From an uncultured Campylobacter sp. (GTDB lineage: Bacteria; Campylobacterota; Campylobacteria; Campylobacterales; Campylobacteraceae): a stretch of DNA of 9,569 bases. Below the pieces are notes generated by a model, which worked only from the letters and a program-made list of their open reading frames with translations, searched no databases and was not told the origin of the DNA. Below, piece after piece: positions 1 to 7,243 of the stretch (within the stretch, counting starts at the first letter, position 1; each line of letters begins with the position of its first letter). Position numbers and translations under genes: made by a program. The DNA lies in contig NZ_CALIII010000452.1 in assembly GCF_938018145.1 (NCBI RefSeq), positions 1 through 9,569 of the forward strand, read 5' to 3'.

Positions 1-1246
1 CTATAAAAGCTCTAGCGTCTTTAAATGTTGCATTTTCGTCGGGGCAGTGTTGTTTGTAGAAATTTATATCTTTATCAAATTTTTCTATCATTTTCGGGTC
101 TATCGGCTTTGGTTTGTATTGTAAAAGACCGTCTTCATATAGTAGCGAATAAGGAGCATATTTGTATTTATTATTGGTTCTTTTTATCTTTTCCTCAGCC
201 TCTTCGTCTCTGCCTTGATTCATTTTATAGATGTATTTCTCTTTTTCTTTTGTATAATATTTTAAATTATCATTGCACACTTTATACGCCTCCTTTAGCT
301 GCTCTTTATTTGGAGCATTAGGGAGGTTGTATTTTATAAAGACGTCAAGCATGGGCTCGTAGTTTTCGTAGTTGCCTAGATATGCCCAGCCGCTTTGTTC
401 TAACGGCCTATTTTTCTCTTCGTCTTTTATACCTTCTAGCCCGATACCCATTTTAAATTTTTTAGGTTTATACCCCTTGCTTAGCATTAGTTCTGCCATT
501 TGGGGTAGATTTCTATCTACTAAGTATTTAAACGGATCTGATTTATACCTGGTGCTCGACTCTACGCATTGGGGATCGTTTAAGTCCGTCTCTGGACGCC
601 CCTGATCGTATTTGTAGCGTATTGTTATGTTATTCTCGCTGTTTATGATTATGGATTCAAATCTGGAAGAATCATAGTATCTGTTTGTATGGGTATGCGG
701 CGATACATACTCCACCTCTTCAAATTTAACCCCTTTTTCTAGTAGTATTTTAGCCGTATCAACAGAGTTTAGCATAATTGCGTAAGCCATAGGAGATAGA
801 CCGAATCTATCTTTAGCCCTTATGTCAGCTCCTAAATTTATTAGAGTACTAGAGGTATTTACGTCGTTTCTAAAAGAGCTGTACATCAGCGGGGTTCTTT
901 TATCTCTCATCTCTACGTCTACGCTTAGGTTGTTATCTTTTATAAATTTAACTACAAAATCGGTATCTTTTCTATCAAGAGCGGCTCTTAAAGGTACTAG
1001 CGTAGCGTTTTTCTCTTTATCACAAACTATATCGGACGAACCGAATCCAAACGCCTCTATTTCCTCTTGCGTTACGTATTTAGCTAGCTCGGAGTTCGGG
1101 TCTATCTTAGTATCGGGAGTGACGGTAAAACCAGTCGGCATAGAGCCTGATCCAAATTTATCAAATTTAACTCCTAAAAAAGAAAGGTAAAAGAGGACGG
1201 CGGCAAAGGCGGCGAGTGTGAATATAAATTTAAAAAAGCTTTGCAA
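1..1246 (-). CDS. Membrane-anchored ankyrin-repeat protein, partial (3' end beyond left edge)
   Basis: An uninterrupted frame of 415 codons runs from a TTG at 1246-1244 to the window edge without a stop. Three in-frame stops (TAG TAA TAA) lie just upstream, and AAGGA sits about 6 nt before the TTG. The next in-frame ATG, codon 36, would discard the hydrophobic N-terminus, so TTG is the better start. Residues 3-26 form one hydrophobic helix, read as an uncleaved signal anchor that places the rest in the periplasm. Residues 114-175 fit two ankyrin units: RTPLMYSS, then INLGADIRAKDRFGLSPMAYA, then AKILLEKGV. A weaker unit with LMLSKGYKP lies near 251-262. Residues 320-360 are highly charged and may be helical. 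The substrate or partner is unknown. The gene is clearly more A+T-rich than its neighbours, so it may have been acquired separately. It is on the same strand as the TorD-like gene but 251 bp away. Confidence 0.85.
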   Translation of the reverse strand, partial: MQSFFKFIFTLAAFAAVLFYLSFLGVKFDKFGSGSMPTGFTVTPDTKIDPNSELAKYVTQEEIEAFGFGSSDIVCDKEKNATLVPLRAALDRKDTDFVVKFIKDNNLSVDVEMRDKRTPLMYSSFRNDVNTSSTLINLGADIRAKDRFGLSPMAYAIMLNSVDTAKILLEKGVKFEEVEYVSPHTHTNRYYDSSRFESIIINSENNITIRYKYDQGRPETDLNDPQCVESSTRYKSDPFKYLVDRNLPQMAELMLSKGYKPKKFKMGIGLEGIKDEEKNRPLEQSGWAYLGNYENYEPMLDVFIKYNLPNAPNKEQLKEAYKVCNDNLKYYTKEKEKYIYKMNQGRDEEAEEKIKRTNNKYKYAPYSLLYEDGLLQYKPKPIDPKMIEKFDKDINFYKQHCPDENATFKDARAFI

Positions 1247-1384
1247 ATTTGATCCTTTTGCTTATTACTAAATTTGCGAAATAGTAGCCAAAGGGCGGTT
1301 AAATTTGAGTGAAATTTGAAAAACGAGAGTAAATTTGGGCGGGTTAAAGAGGCTAAAAAATCGCGCCGAAAACGGACGGGTTTA

Positions 1385-1417
1385 TCTCGTCAAATTTAAA
1401 GCGCAAATTTGACGAGA
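1385..1417. repeat. Perfect 13-bp inverted repeat with 7-nt loop
   Basis: The left arm TCTCGTCAAATTT (1385-1397) and right arm AAATTTGACGAGA (1405-1417) are exact reverse complements around a 7-nt loop, AAAGCGC. It lies downstream of the minus-strand polyferredoxin/TorD unit and could end that transcript. Neither strand has a clear run of T after the stem, so it is not a textbook intrinsic terminator. Each arm carries an AAATTT word. Confidence 0.6.
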
Positions 1418-1433
1418 AAACGGCCGCTCGGGC

Positions 1434-1470
1434 GACTCGGGCAAGTTAAATTTGCCTGCCGGCACGAGTC
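1434..1470 (-). terminator. Possible transcript-end structure downstream of the TorD-like gene
   Basis: An outer stem GACTCG/CGAGTC (1434-1439 with 1465-1470) encloses an inner hairpin GGCAA/TTGCC (1440-1444 with 1452-1456, 7-nt loop). The self-complementary octamer TGCCGGCA (1457-1464) fills the remainder. It starts 28 bp beyond the TorD-like stop codon. No U-tract follows, so the terminator role is an inference from position and structure only. Confidence 0.3.
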
Positions 1471-1497
1471 TAGCAAGCAAATTTAAGCGCGCAAGCC

Positions 1498-2217
1498 TCA
1501 GTCGTCGAACTCTTGCGAGATGACGGGCGAGAACTCCTCCCAGCGGAGTTTGGTTTTGGCCGTAGGCATCTTGCTTTGAAACGGCTCTTTTTTCATCGAG
1601 GCTACCGCCGCACTGTCGCCGATCGGCGCAGGAGGTGCCTCCACGCCTAGCACCGCGCGCTCAAGCTCGATAAAATCGCGCAAGATAACCGCGTAAGAGG
1701 CGAAAAAGTCCGCATTTTTGTGAGCGGATAAAAATCTGATAAATTCGTCGATAAATTTATTCGTAACGTCCGTAAATAGCTTGCTGCTGATATTTGCCGC
1801 GCCCGCTATCTCGTCGCGCAAAAAGGTCGCCGTGGCTAAAAATATAAATCCGACGTAGTCCTCGCTGTCTTTGCAGACCTCTTTGTCTCTGCGGTACGGG
1901 CTTAGCTTCAGACACTCGATCACGCGCAGCCTAGCCGCGCCGTCGTCGCGCCCGTCCTCGTAAAATGAGGCATTTAGCGGGATGTTGGAGTAAGAAAAGT
2001 CAAAAAGCACGTCGTTTTGCTCTCTGGCGAATTTCTCAAAGTCAAATTTGGCTAAATTTGCAAACGCGGCTTCACTTGCAGGCGTAACTGGACTAGTCGC
2101 CAGGTAGGCTAGCTGCTCGCGCCAGCGGTCAAATTTACCGCCGTGCTCGTGAAAAAACAGCGGATAGGCCAAAAACTCGTAAAAATACGCGCGCGCCTTG
2201 GTTAAGTTATTATCCAT
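1498..2217 (-). CDS. TorD/DmsD/NarJ-family chaperone, probably formate-dehydrogenase-specific
   Basis: A cytoplasmic all-helical protein of 239 aa. Family signs are an N-terminal helix (ARAYFYEFLAYPLF), the central segment NIPLNASFYEDGRDDG near residue 80, where the family has a conserved acidic and tyrosine-containing patch, and the helix EDYVGFIFLATATFL. Members bind Tat signal peptides of molybdoenzymes and hold the apoenzyme until the cofactor is inserted. The only Tat-exported molybdoenzyme here is FdhA, so FdhA is the likely client (inference). The tail from about residue 195 is proline- and lysine-containing, looks disordered, and goes beyond the core domain. The start ATG overlaps the end of the upstream polyferredoxin gene by 8 bp (ATGGATAA), with a GAGAGAAGAGG ribosome site inside that gene. 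This indicates translational coupling. DmsD- or NarJ-type chaperones for another reductase are the alternatives. Confidence 0.88.
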   Translation of the reverse strand: MDNNLTKARAYFYEFLAYPLFFHEHGGKFDRWREQLAYLATSPVTPASEAAFANLAKFDFEKFAREQNDVLFDFSYSNIPLNASFYEDGRDDGAARLRVIECLKLSPYRRDKEVCKDSEDYVGFIFLATATFLRDEIAGAANISSKLFTDVTNKFIDEFIRFLSAHKNADFFASYAVILRDFIELERAVLGVEAPPAPIGDSAAVASMKKEPFQSKMPTAKTKLRWEEFSPVISQEFDD

Positions 2218-3880
2218 TTAAAACCTCTTCTCTCATTTGATCCATTTGCGCTTTTATCATCACTTTGGCTTTGCAGTCCGAGCAGCAGTACAGCGTCTTT
2301 AGCTTGGCTTTGTCGCCGTTAAATTTAGGCGCCATGATCGCGGCGATCTTTTCGACGGCCTTTTTGGTCGCAAACTCCTTGCCGCACTCGATACAGGCGA
2401 AAAGCTCGTCTCTGGCTAGCTCGCTAAAGGTAAAGAAACTAGGCTCCAGATCAATCTTGCCCGGGCGTAAAAATATCGTGTCTTTTTCCGCGCAGCTAAG
2501 CTCGCAGTATCCGCACGCGGTGCAGACGCTCGGGTTAAAGACGATGGAGTTTGTTTTCTTGTCCGCAACTAGTGCAGCGACGTTGCACGCTCCCACGCAG
2601 CTTAGGCACAGCGTGCAGGTGTCTTGATTTATCTCGACGCGGCCGTATCTGATGAGCTCGGTGGTGCTAACGGAGCCTAAATTTTGATCTCCGACTAGCC
2701 ACTCTAGGCGTTTAGCGAAAATTTCGCGCTTAGGAAGGGCGTACTCGGCGATGGAGTGCTGCGAGCCCTCGATAAATTTGGCCTGAGATAGGGCGCTTTT
2801 TAGTTTGTCTTCGTTTTGCGCGACGAGGACGGCTTTTTCGTTAAATTTGAGCTCGTAAATTTGATTTACGATATCCACCGCGTCTTTGGTGCCTTTGCCG
2901 ATATTTTGCTCGTAGATCACGACCTGCGCGCCGCTTTCTTGAAGTAGCGTTAGCAGATGCGTCTCGCTCAAAAATCTCTCGCCGCTAATGGCAAAAGGAA
3001 GCACGTTTGCGGGTAAATTTACGCTTAAGTTTTCTAAATTTGCCTTTGCGGGTACGACGAGGGCGATCCGGCCGCGGTATAGTTTGGCTATCTGGGCAAA
3101 CGAGTTTCGCGGCATATCTGAGTAGTCAAGCGCGCCACTAGGGCAGACGCTAACGCAACCGCCGCAGTTTACGCAGTCGATGTGGGAGAAAACTAGGTGC
3201 TTGGTCTCGTCCTCTTTTAGGATCGCTACCGTAGGGCAGGCCTCGACGCATCTGCCGCAGATCTCGTGTCTGCGCTCGTGGTACTGGCAGATCGTGGAGT
3301 CGTAGTGGACGTGGCTTTTAAATTTAAATTTCGGGCTTTGCGCGTCTAGCTGCGCGGCGATTTCCTCGTCGCTTTTGCCCGCGATCTCGTAGCAGCCGCT
3401 TTGTTTTAGCATGTATTCGCGCGCGTTTTCTACGAGGAAAAAGTCGCAGTCCACCTCAAACTCGCCGTCCGGGCGCAGCACTAGCACGCTTAGCTCGCCT
3501 GCGGCTCCGTAGATAAATTTGATCTCAAAATGCGTCAGCTCGATGGTTTTAAAGCCTTTTTCCTTAAGCAAATTCGCCAAATTTTCGCGCCCGCCGTTGC
3601 TAACGATCACGACGTTTTTGCCGACTGGTTTTTCGTAGTCGATGTCGCGCGCTAGGTCAAAGGCGCTAGCTCTTGCCTCATAAAGCAAAAGCGTGTTTTT
3701 AGCCTTATCCAGCACCGAGTCTGCGGTGTTTTTTAGATAAAAATTTATCTCCGGCGCTACGACGCTTGCCTTTAGTTTGGGCGAATTTGAGACGAGATAC
3801 TCGCCTTCGCCGTTTATCTCGATCTGCTCGTTTAGCATCAAATTCTCGTCAAAATCGTTGTAAAAACCGAATTCTTTCAT
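2210..3880 (-). CDS. Multi-cluster 4Fe-4S ferredoxin-like protein with C-terminal CxxC/CCxxC site
   Basis: A soluble 556-aa protein with no signal peptide. Four cysteine clusters are visible: C198-x9-C208-x2-C211-x3-C215P, C236/C239/C242/C246P, C422/C425/C428/C432, and C453/C456/C459/C463. They form two two-cluster modules separated by about 175 residues without clusters. That linker has alternating hydrophobic strands (IALVVPA, VVIYEQNIG, AVLVAQ) suggesting a Rossmann-like fold. A further C496-x2-C499 and CCxxC (532-536) may bind zinc or a fifth metal centre. The gene starts with ATG behind GGGGAG and is divergent from selA. It is translationally coupled to the TorD-like chaperone. From memory, C. 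jejuni has a similar ferredoxin gene (Cj1377c) divergent from selA-selB. The chaperone link suggests electron transfer or maturation for formate dehydrogenase, but no function is proven by sequence. Confidence 0.9.
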   Translation of the reverse strand: MKEFGFYNDFDENLMLNEQIEINGEGEYLVSNSPKLKASVVAPEINFYLKNTADSVLDKAKNTLLLYEARASAFDLARDIDYEKPVGKNVVIVSNGGRENLANLLKEKGFKTIELTHFEIKFIYGAAGELSVLVLRPDGEFEVDCDFFLVENAREYMLKQSGCYEIAGKSDEEIAAQLDAQSPKFKFKSHVHYDSTICQYHERRHEICGRCVEACPTVAILKEDETKHLVFSHIDCVNCGGCVSVCPSGALDYSDMPRNSFAQIAKLYRGRIALVVPAKANLENLSVNLPANVLPFAISGERFLSETHLLTLLQESGAQVVIYEQNIGKGTKDAVDIVNQIYELKFNEKAVLVAQNEDKLKSALSQAKFIEGSQHSIAEYALPKREIFAKRLEWLVGDQNLGSVSTTELIRYGRVEINQDTCTLCLSCVGACNVAALVADKKTNSIVFNPSVCTACGYCELSCAEKDTIFLRPGKIDLEPSFFTFSELARDELFACIECGKEFATKKAVEKIAAIMAPKFNGDKAKLKTLYCCSDCKAKVMIKAQMDQMREEVLNG

Positions 3881-3886
3881 GATTTT

Positions 3887-3892
3887 CTCCCC
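3887..3892 (-). promoter_or_regulatory. Ribosome binding site of the polyferredoxin gene
   Basis: On the minus strand GGGGAG lies 6 nt before the ATG at 3880-3878. It is a strong Shine-Dalgarno match and supports that start. Confidence 0.75.
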
Positions 3893-3919
3893 GCGCTACG
3901 CGTTATCAAAATTGAGCGC

Positions 3920-3931
3920 ATTTTAATACTA
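3920..3931 (-). promoter_or_regulatory. Candidate -10 region for the polyferredoxin/TorD unit
   Basis: Read on the minus strand this is TAGTATTAAAAT, an A+T-rich -10-like element about 40 bp before the polyferredoxin start. No good -35 box is visible, which is usual for Campylobacter housekeeping promoters. Confidence 0.4.
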
Positions 3932-3998
3932 AAGGCATTAATAGGCTCTGAAATTTTACATTTATTTTTTTTAATAAGATTAGATTTATCCAAATTTA

Positions 3999-4007
3999 TG
4001 CTAAAAT
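3999..4007 (+). promoter_or_regulatory. Candidate extended -10 promoter for selA-selB
   Basis: TGCTAAAAT is an extended -10 element (TGn plus TAAAAT) 34 bp before the selA start codon. A run of eight T and other T-rich DNA lies upstream at about 3960-3972, matching the T-rich upstream pattern of Campylobacter sigma-70 promoters. Transcription would start near 4014. Confidence 0.5.
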
Positions 4008-4041
4008 CGCGCTCGGTAACACAAATTTACTAGGAGCGAAT

Positions 4042-5367
4042 TTGAACGAACTACGAAAACTCCCGCAGATAGATAAATTTATAAAAAACGAGCGATTTTT
4101 CGGGCTTGACACGAGCTTGCTAACCAAAGTCGCTAGGGCCGAGCTAGAGAGCCTGCGCGCTCAAATTTTAGGCGGGCAAAACTGCCCGGGGCTTGACGAC
4201 ATCGTCCAAAATACGCTCGAAAGATACGAAAAGGCGTCAAATTTGAGCCTGCGCAGCCTGATAAACGCAACCGGCGTCATCATCCACACGAATCTCGGCC
4301 GTAGCGCGATCGATCCTGAAATTTTACGCCGAGCCGAGCCCGTGATAACCGGATACTCAAACCTCGAATACAGCGTTGAAAAGGGCGGCCGCTCAAACCG
4401 CTACGACTACGTGGGCGGGCTGCTCGCGGAGCTTTTTGGATTTGAGGACGCCGTCGTCGTAAATAACAACGCAAGCGCCGTGTTTTTGGTGCTAAATACC
4501 TTCTCAAAAGGCGGCGAAGCTATCATCAGCAGAGGCGAGCTAGTCGAGATCGGCGGGAGCTTTCGCGTGCCCGAAGTCATGGCAAACTCGGGCGCGATCC
4601 TGCGCGAAGTGGGCACGACGAATAAAACCAACCTGCGCGACTACGAGGACGCGATAAACGAAAACTCGAAGCTGATTTTAAAGGTACATAGGTCAAATTT
4701 TGATATCGTTGGCTTTAGCGAGGAAGTAGCGATGCAGGGTCTTAGCGCGCTAGCAAGAGAGCGAAATCTCATTGATTATTTTGATCTTGGCGGCGGATTT
4801 TACGGCGAGCTGCCCTACGGCCTCGAGCGCAACGAGCCCAATCTAAAAAATCTAAAAGACGCTTCGCTCGTTAGCTTTAGCGGCGATAAGCTCTTTGGCT
4901 CCGTGCAGTGCGGCATAATCCTAGGCAAAAAGGGGCTCATCGCAAAGCTAAAGAAAAATCAGCTGCTAAGAATGCTGCGCGTGGATAAGGTGATCATATC
5001 GCTACTGGCCCAAAGCGTCAAAGCCTACGCAAACCGCGAATTTGAGCTTATCACGACGGTAAAACAGCTCTATAAAAGCGTAGAGGAGCTGGAAAACACG
5101 GCAAATTTCATAAACTCGCGGCTAAAAACTCCGCTTGAAATCGTGCGCACGACGACCTTCGTAGGCGGCGGCACTATGCCAAACAAACGCATACCTAGCC
5201 TCGCGCTAGCCGTCAAAGGAAACGCGAACGAAAACGAGGCTAAATTTAGGAAAAATCTCGTGATCGGCCGCATCGAGGAGGGCAAATTTCTACTCGATCT
5301 TCGCAGCGTGCTAGATGCGGACGTGCAAAATTTGATAGAAAAAATCAACGAAACGGATGAAAAATGA
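4042..5367 (+). CDS. selA: L-seryl-tRNA(Sec) selenium transferase (selenocysteine synthase)
   Basis: A PLP-dependent cytoplasmic enzyme that converts seryl-tRNA(Sec) to selenocysteyl-tRNA(Sec) using selenophosphate. Its 441 residues are close to the usual SelA length. Seen in the sequence: an N-terminal domain (LRKLPQIDKFI), the conserved NATGVIIHTNLGRS at 75-88, VVNNNASAVFL near 139-149, the EIGGSFRVPEVM segment, and SFSGDKLFG with K283 as the expected PLP lysine (K295 in E. coli). The start is TTG, supported by AGGAG 5 nt upstream (4032-4036). No in-frame ATG lies nearby upstream. The gene is divergent from the polyferredoxin gene, and its stop overlaps the selB start (ATGA), so the two are co-translated. 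The substrate-making gene selD and the tRNA gene selC are not in the window. Confidence 0.97.
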   Translation: MNELRKLPQIDKFIKNERFFGLDTSLLTKVARAELESLRAQILGGQNCPGLDDIVQNTLERYEKASNLSLRSLINATGVIIHTNLGRSAIDPEILRRAEPVITGYSNLEYSVEKGGRSNRYDYVGGLLAELFGFEDAVVVNNNASAVFLVLNTFSKGGEAIISRGELVEIGGSFRVPEVMANSGAILREVGTTNKTNLRDYEDAINENSKLILKVHRSNFDIVGFSEEVAMQGLSALARERNLIDYFDLGGGFYGELPYGLERNEPNLKNLKDASLVSFSGDKLFGSVQCGIILGKKGLIAKLKKNQLLRMLRVDKVIISLLAQSVKAYANREFELITTVKQLYKSVEELENTANFINSRLKTPLEIVRTTTFVGGGTMPNKRIPSLALAVKGNANENEAKFRKNLVIGRIEEGKFLLDLRSVLDADVQNLIEKINETDEK

Positions 5368-7184
5368 GCTTAATAATAGGAACGGCCGGGCACATCGACC
5401 ACGGCAAAACGGCGCTGATAAAGGAACTAAACGGCTTTGAGGGCGACAGACTCGAGGAGGAGCAAAAGCGCGGGATCACGATCGATCTTAGCTTTTCAAA
5501 TTTGAGCAAAAACGGCGAAAATATCGCATTTATCGACGTGCCGGGGCATGAAAATTTGATCAAAACGATGATCAGCGGCGCGTATGGATTTGACGCGTGC
5601 CTCTTCGTCGTAGCGGCAAACGACGGGCTTATGCCGCAGTCTTTGGAGCATTTGGAGGTTTTAAATATCCTTGGCGTTCGTTCCCTCGTAGTAGCTCTTA
5701 CCAAGTGCGACCTAGCTAGCGCGGAGCTAATAGAGCAGCGAAAAAGCGAAATTTACGCCGCCGCGCAAAACTACAAAAATCTGCAAATTTTAGAGATTTT
5801 CCCGGTTAGTATCAAGGATAGCGCGAGCATTGATGAGCTGCGAAATTATCTTTTTACGCTAAAGGCGGCTAAACGCGAGCAAGAGGGCGTTTTTAGGTAT
5901 TACATCGACCGCGTTTTTAGCCTAAAAGGTATCGGAAACGTAGTCACGGGCACCGTGATAGAGGGCAGCGTGACGAAAAACGAGAAGCTGTTTAACTATG
6001 ACGCGGGCAAAGAAGTGCAGGTGCGAAGCGTGCAAAGCCACGATAACTTCGTCGACCGCGCAGGAGTTAGCAGCCGCGTGGCGCTAAATTTGACGGGAAT
6101 CGAACTAAATGATCTAAAAAAAGGCCAACTACTTAGTAAAAAGGGCTTTTTTAGGGGATTTCGCGAGATAGACGCGATCGTTTTTGCGCGCGAGCTAACG
6201 CATGGGCAGAGCGTGACTTTTTGCGTCGGCGCAAAGGCCGCGCCCGCAAAAGCGCTCATCTTGAGCGAAAAAGAGGGCGGGATATTTGCGACGTTTAAAT
6301 TTGAAAGGGATATGTTTTTAAAATTTGACGAACCCTTCGTGCTCATCGCAAACGGTCGCGTCATAGGCGGCGGCAGGGTGCTAAACGCCGTGAGCGAACC
6401 GATGAAAAAATCAAGCAAAATTTCGTTTTTAAACGCGCTGCTTAAAAAGGACTTCGTAAGCGCCTTTGCGATGCTAAAAGATACGCATAAAAACGGCTTT
6501 GGTATCATCTCGGCCTATCAGCGTTTCGGGCTAAACCACGAGGAGGCCGTCGCTATAGCAAAGCAAACGCCAAACGTATTCGTCGATGAAAAGGCGCTAA
6601 ATATCTACGATCTAAGCGCGGTCGATCGGATAAAAAGCGCGGTCAAATTTATGATAGAAAAGAACGAATTTGCGGTATTTTCGGCTACGAGCATCAGCCT
6701 AAAGCTCTCGTGGGCTAGCGAAAATATCGCTCAAAAGGCGCTTGACGAGCTAGAAAGCGCGGGCATGATCGCTAAAAACGACGGCGTCTACACCAAAACT
6801 GGCGTCGATATGAGCAAGCTAAAAATCAGGCTCGAGGAGAAAATTTACGAGATTTTGCAAAGCGGAAATTTAGCTCCCTTGGCGCCCTATAACATCTACG
6901 ACGAGCTTGAGATAGACCGCGTTAGCGGCGATAACGCGCTAAAAAAGCTAACTGGTATCGGTCGCGTGGTGAGGCTCGCGCATAATCTTTTCGTAACGTC
7001 AAAAGCCCTAAACGAGGCGCTTGCGAAGCTAAAAGCCATCATCGCCGCGCAAGGATTCGTAAACGTAACGAACGCGAAAGAGGCGTTAAATTTGAGTAGA
7101 AAATACATAATCGCCTACCTCGAGCAACTCGATCTAGATCCAAATATCGTAAAAAACGGCACGGACCGAGTTTTAAAAGCGTGA
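5364..7184 (+). CDS. selB: Selenocysteine-specific translation elongation factor SelB
   Basis: A GTPase that brings Sec-tRNA(Sec) to the ribosome at UGA codons marked by a SECIS hairpin. Its length of 606 aa is near that of E. coli SelB (614). GTP-binding motifs are clear: GTAGHIDHGKT (6-16), RGITID with the switch threonine (37-41), DVPGHE (58-63) and TKCD (113-116). EF-Tu-like beta-barrel domains follow (GIGNVVTGTVIEG near 190-200). From about residue 350 to the end are winged-helix repeats, the part that binds the SECIS RNA in this family. The ATG overlaps the selA stop, and only a weak GGAT precedes it, so translation probably depends on coupling to selA. The SECIS it should recognise is in fdhA, about 1.9 kb downstream. 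Such a strong match leaves no credible alternative. Confidence 0.97.
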   Translation: MSLIIGTAGHIDHGKTALIKELNGFEGDRLEEEQKRGITIDLSFSNLSKNGENIAFIDVPGHENLIKTMISGAYGFDACLFVVAANDGLMPQSLEHLEVLNILGVRSLVVALTKCDLASAELIEQRKSEIYAAAQNYKNLQILEIFPVSIKDSASIDELRNYLFTLKAAKREQEGVFRYYIDRVFSLKGIGNVVTGTVIEGSVTKNEKLFNYDAGKEVQVRSVQSHDNFVDRAGVSSRVALNLTGIELNDLKKGQLLSKKGFFRGFREIDAIVFARELTHGQSVTFCVGAKAAPAKALILSEKEGGIFATFKFERDMFLKFDEPFVLIANGRVIGGGRVLNAVSEPMKKSSKISFLNALLKKDFVSAFAMLKDTHKNGFGIISAYQRFGLNHEEAVAIAKQTPNVFVDEKALNIYDLSAVDRIKSAVKFMIEKNEFAVFSATSISLKLSWASENIAQKALDELESAGMIAKNDGVYTKTGVDMSKLKIRLEEKIYEILQSGNLAPLAPYNIYDELEIDRVSGDNALKKLTGIGRVVRLAHNLFVTSKALNEALAKLKAIIAAQGFVNVTNAKEALNLSRKYIIAYLEQLDLDPNIVKNGTDRVLKA

Positions 7185-7210
7185 TTTTTTATCTATTTAT
7201 AAAAAGCTAA

Positions 7211-7216
7211 TATAAT
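7211..7216 (+). promoter_or_regulatory. -10 box (TATAAT) for the DsbC-like gene
   Basis: A perfect TATAAT lies 27 bp before the ATG at 7244, preceded by T-rich DNA (7182-7200). AAGGA at 7234-7238 is the ribosome site. The gene can therefore be transcribed on its own as well as by read-through from selB, where no clear terminator is present in the 59-bp gap. Confidence 0.6.
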
Positions 7217-7243
7217 CCGCGCAAATTTTTAAAAAGGAATGAA

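Larger units (their letters stand above)
1247..1497. other. Intergenic gap rich in AAATTT words and inverted repeats
   Basis: This 251-bp gap separates the TorD-like gene from the ankyrin gene, both on the minus strand. I see no ORF with a ribosome site in it. It holds eight AAATTT words (starting at 1270, 1301, 1312, 1331, 1392, 1405, 1448 and 1479) and two potential hairpins, listed separately. The ankyrin promoter must lie in or near here, but I could not choose a convincing -10 box. Confidence 0.6.

Noticed and set aside
25..1190. Plus-strand ORFs at 25-321, 372-605 and 822-1190
   Set aside because: They lie opposite a single 415-codon minus-strand frame with ankyrin motifs and have no family resemblance or ribosome sites of note.
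1247..1497. tRNA (for example selC) or small RNA gene in the gap
   Set aside because: No cloverleaf arms or T-loop consensus found; the hairpins here do not assemble into a tRNA.
2265..2627. Plus-strand ORF opposite the polyferredoxin gene
   Set aside because: It is a shadow frame: the minus strand encodes conserved cysteine clusters, and this frame has no recognisable domain.
7185..7210. Terminator between selB and the DsbC-like gene (TTTTTAT/ATAAAAA stem)
   Set aside because: The stem is only 7 A/T pairs and overlaps the likely upstream part of the TATAAT promoter; too weak to call.
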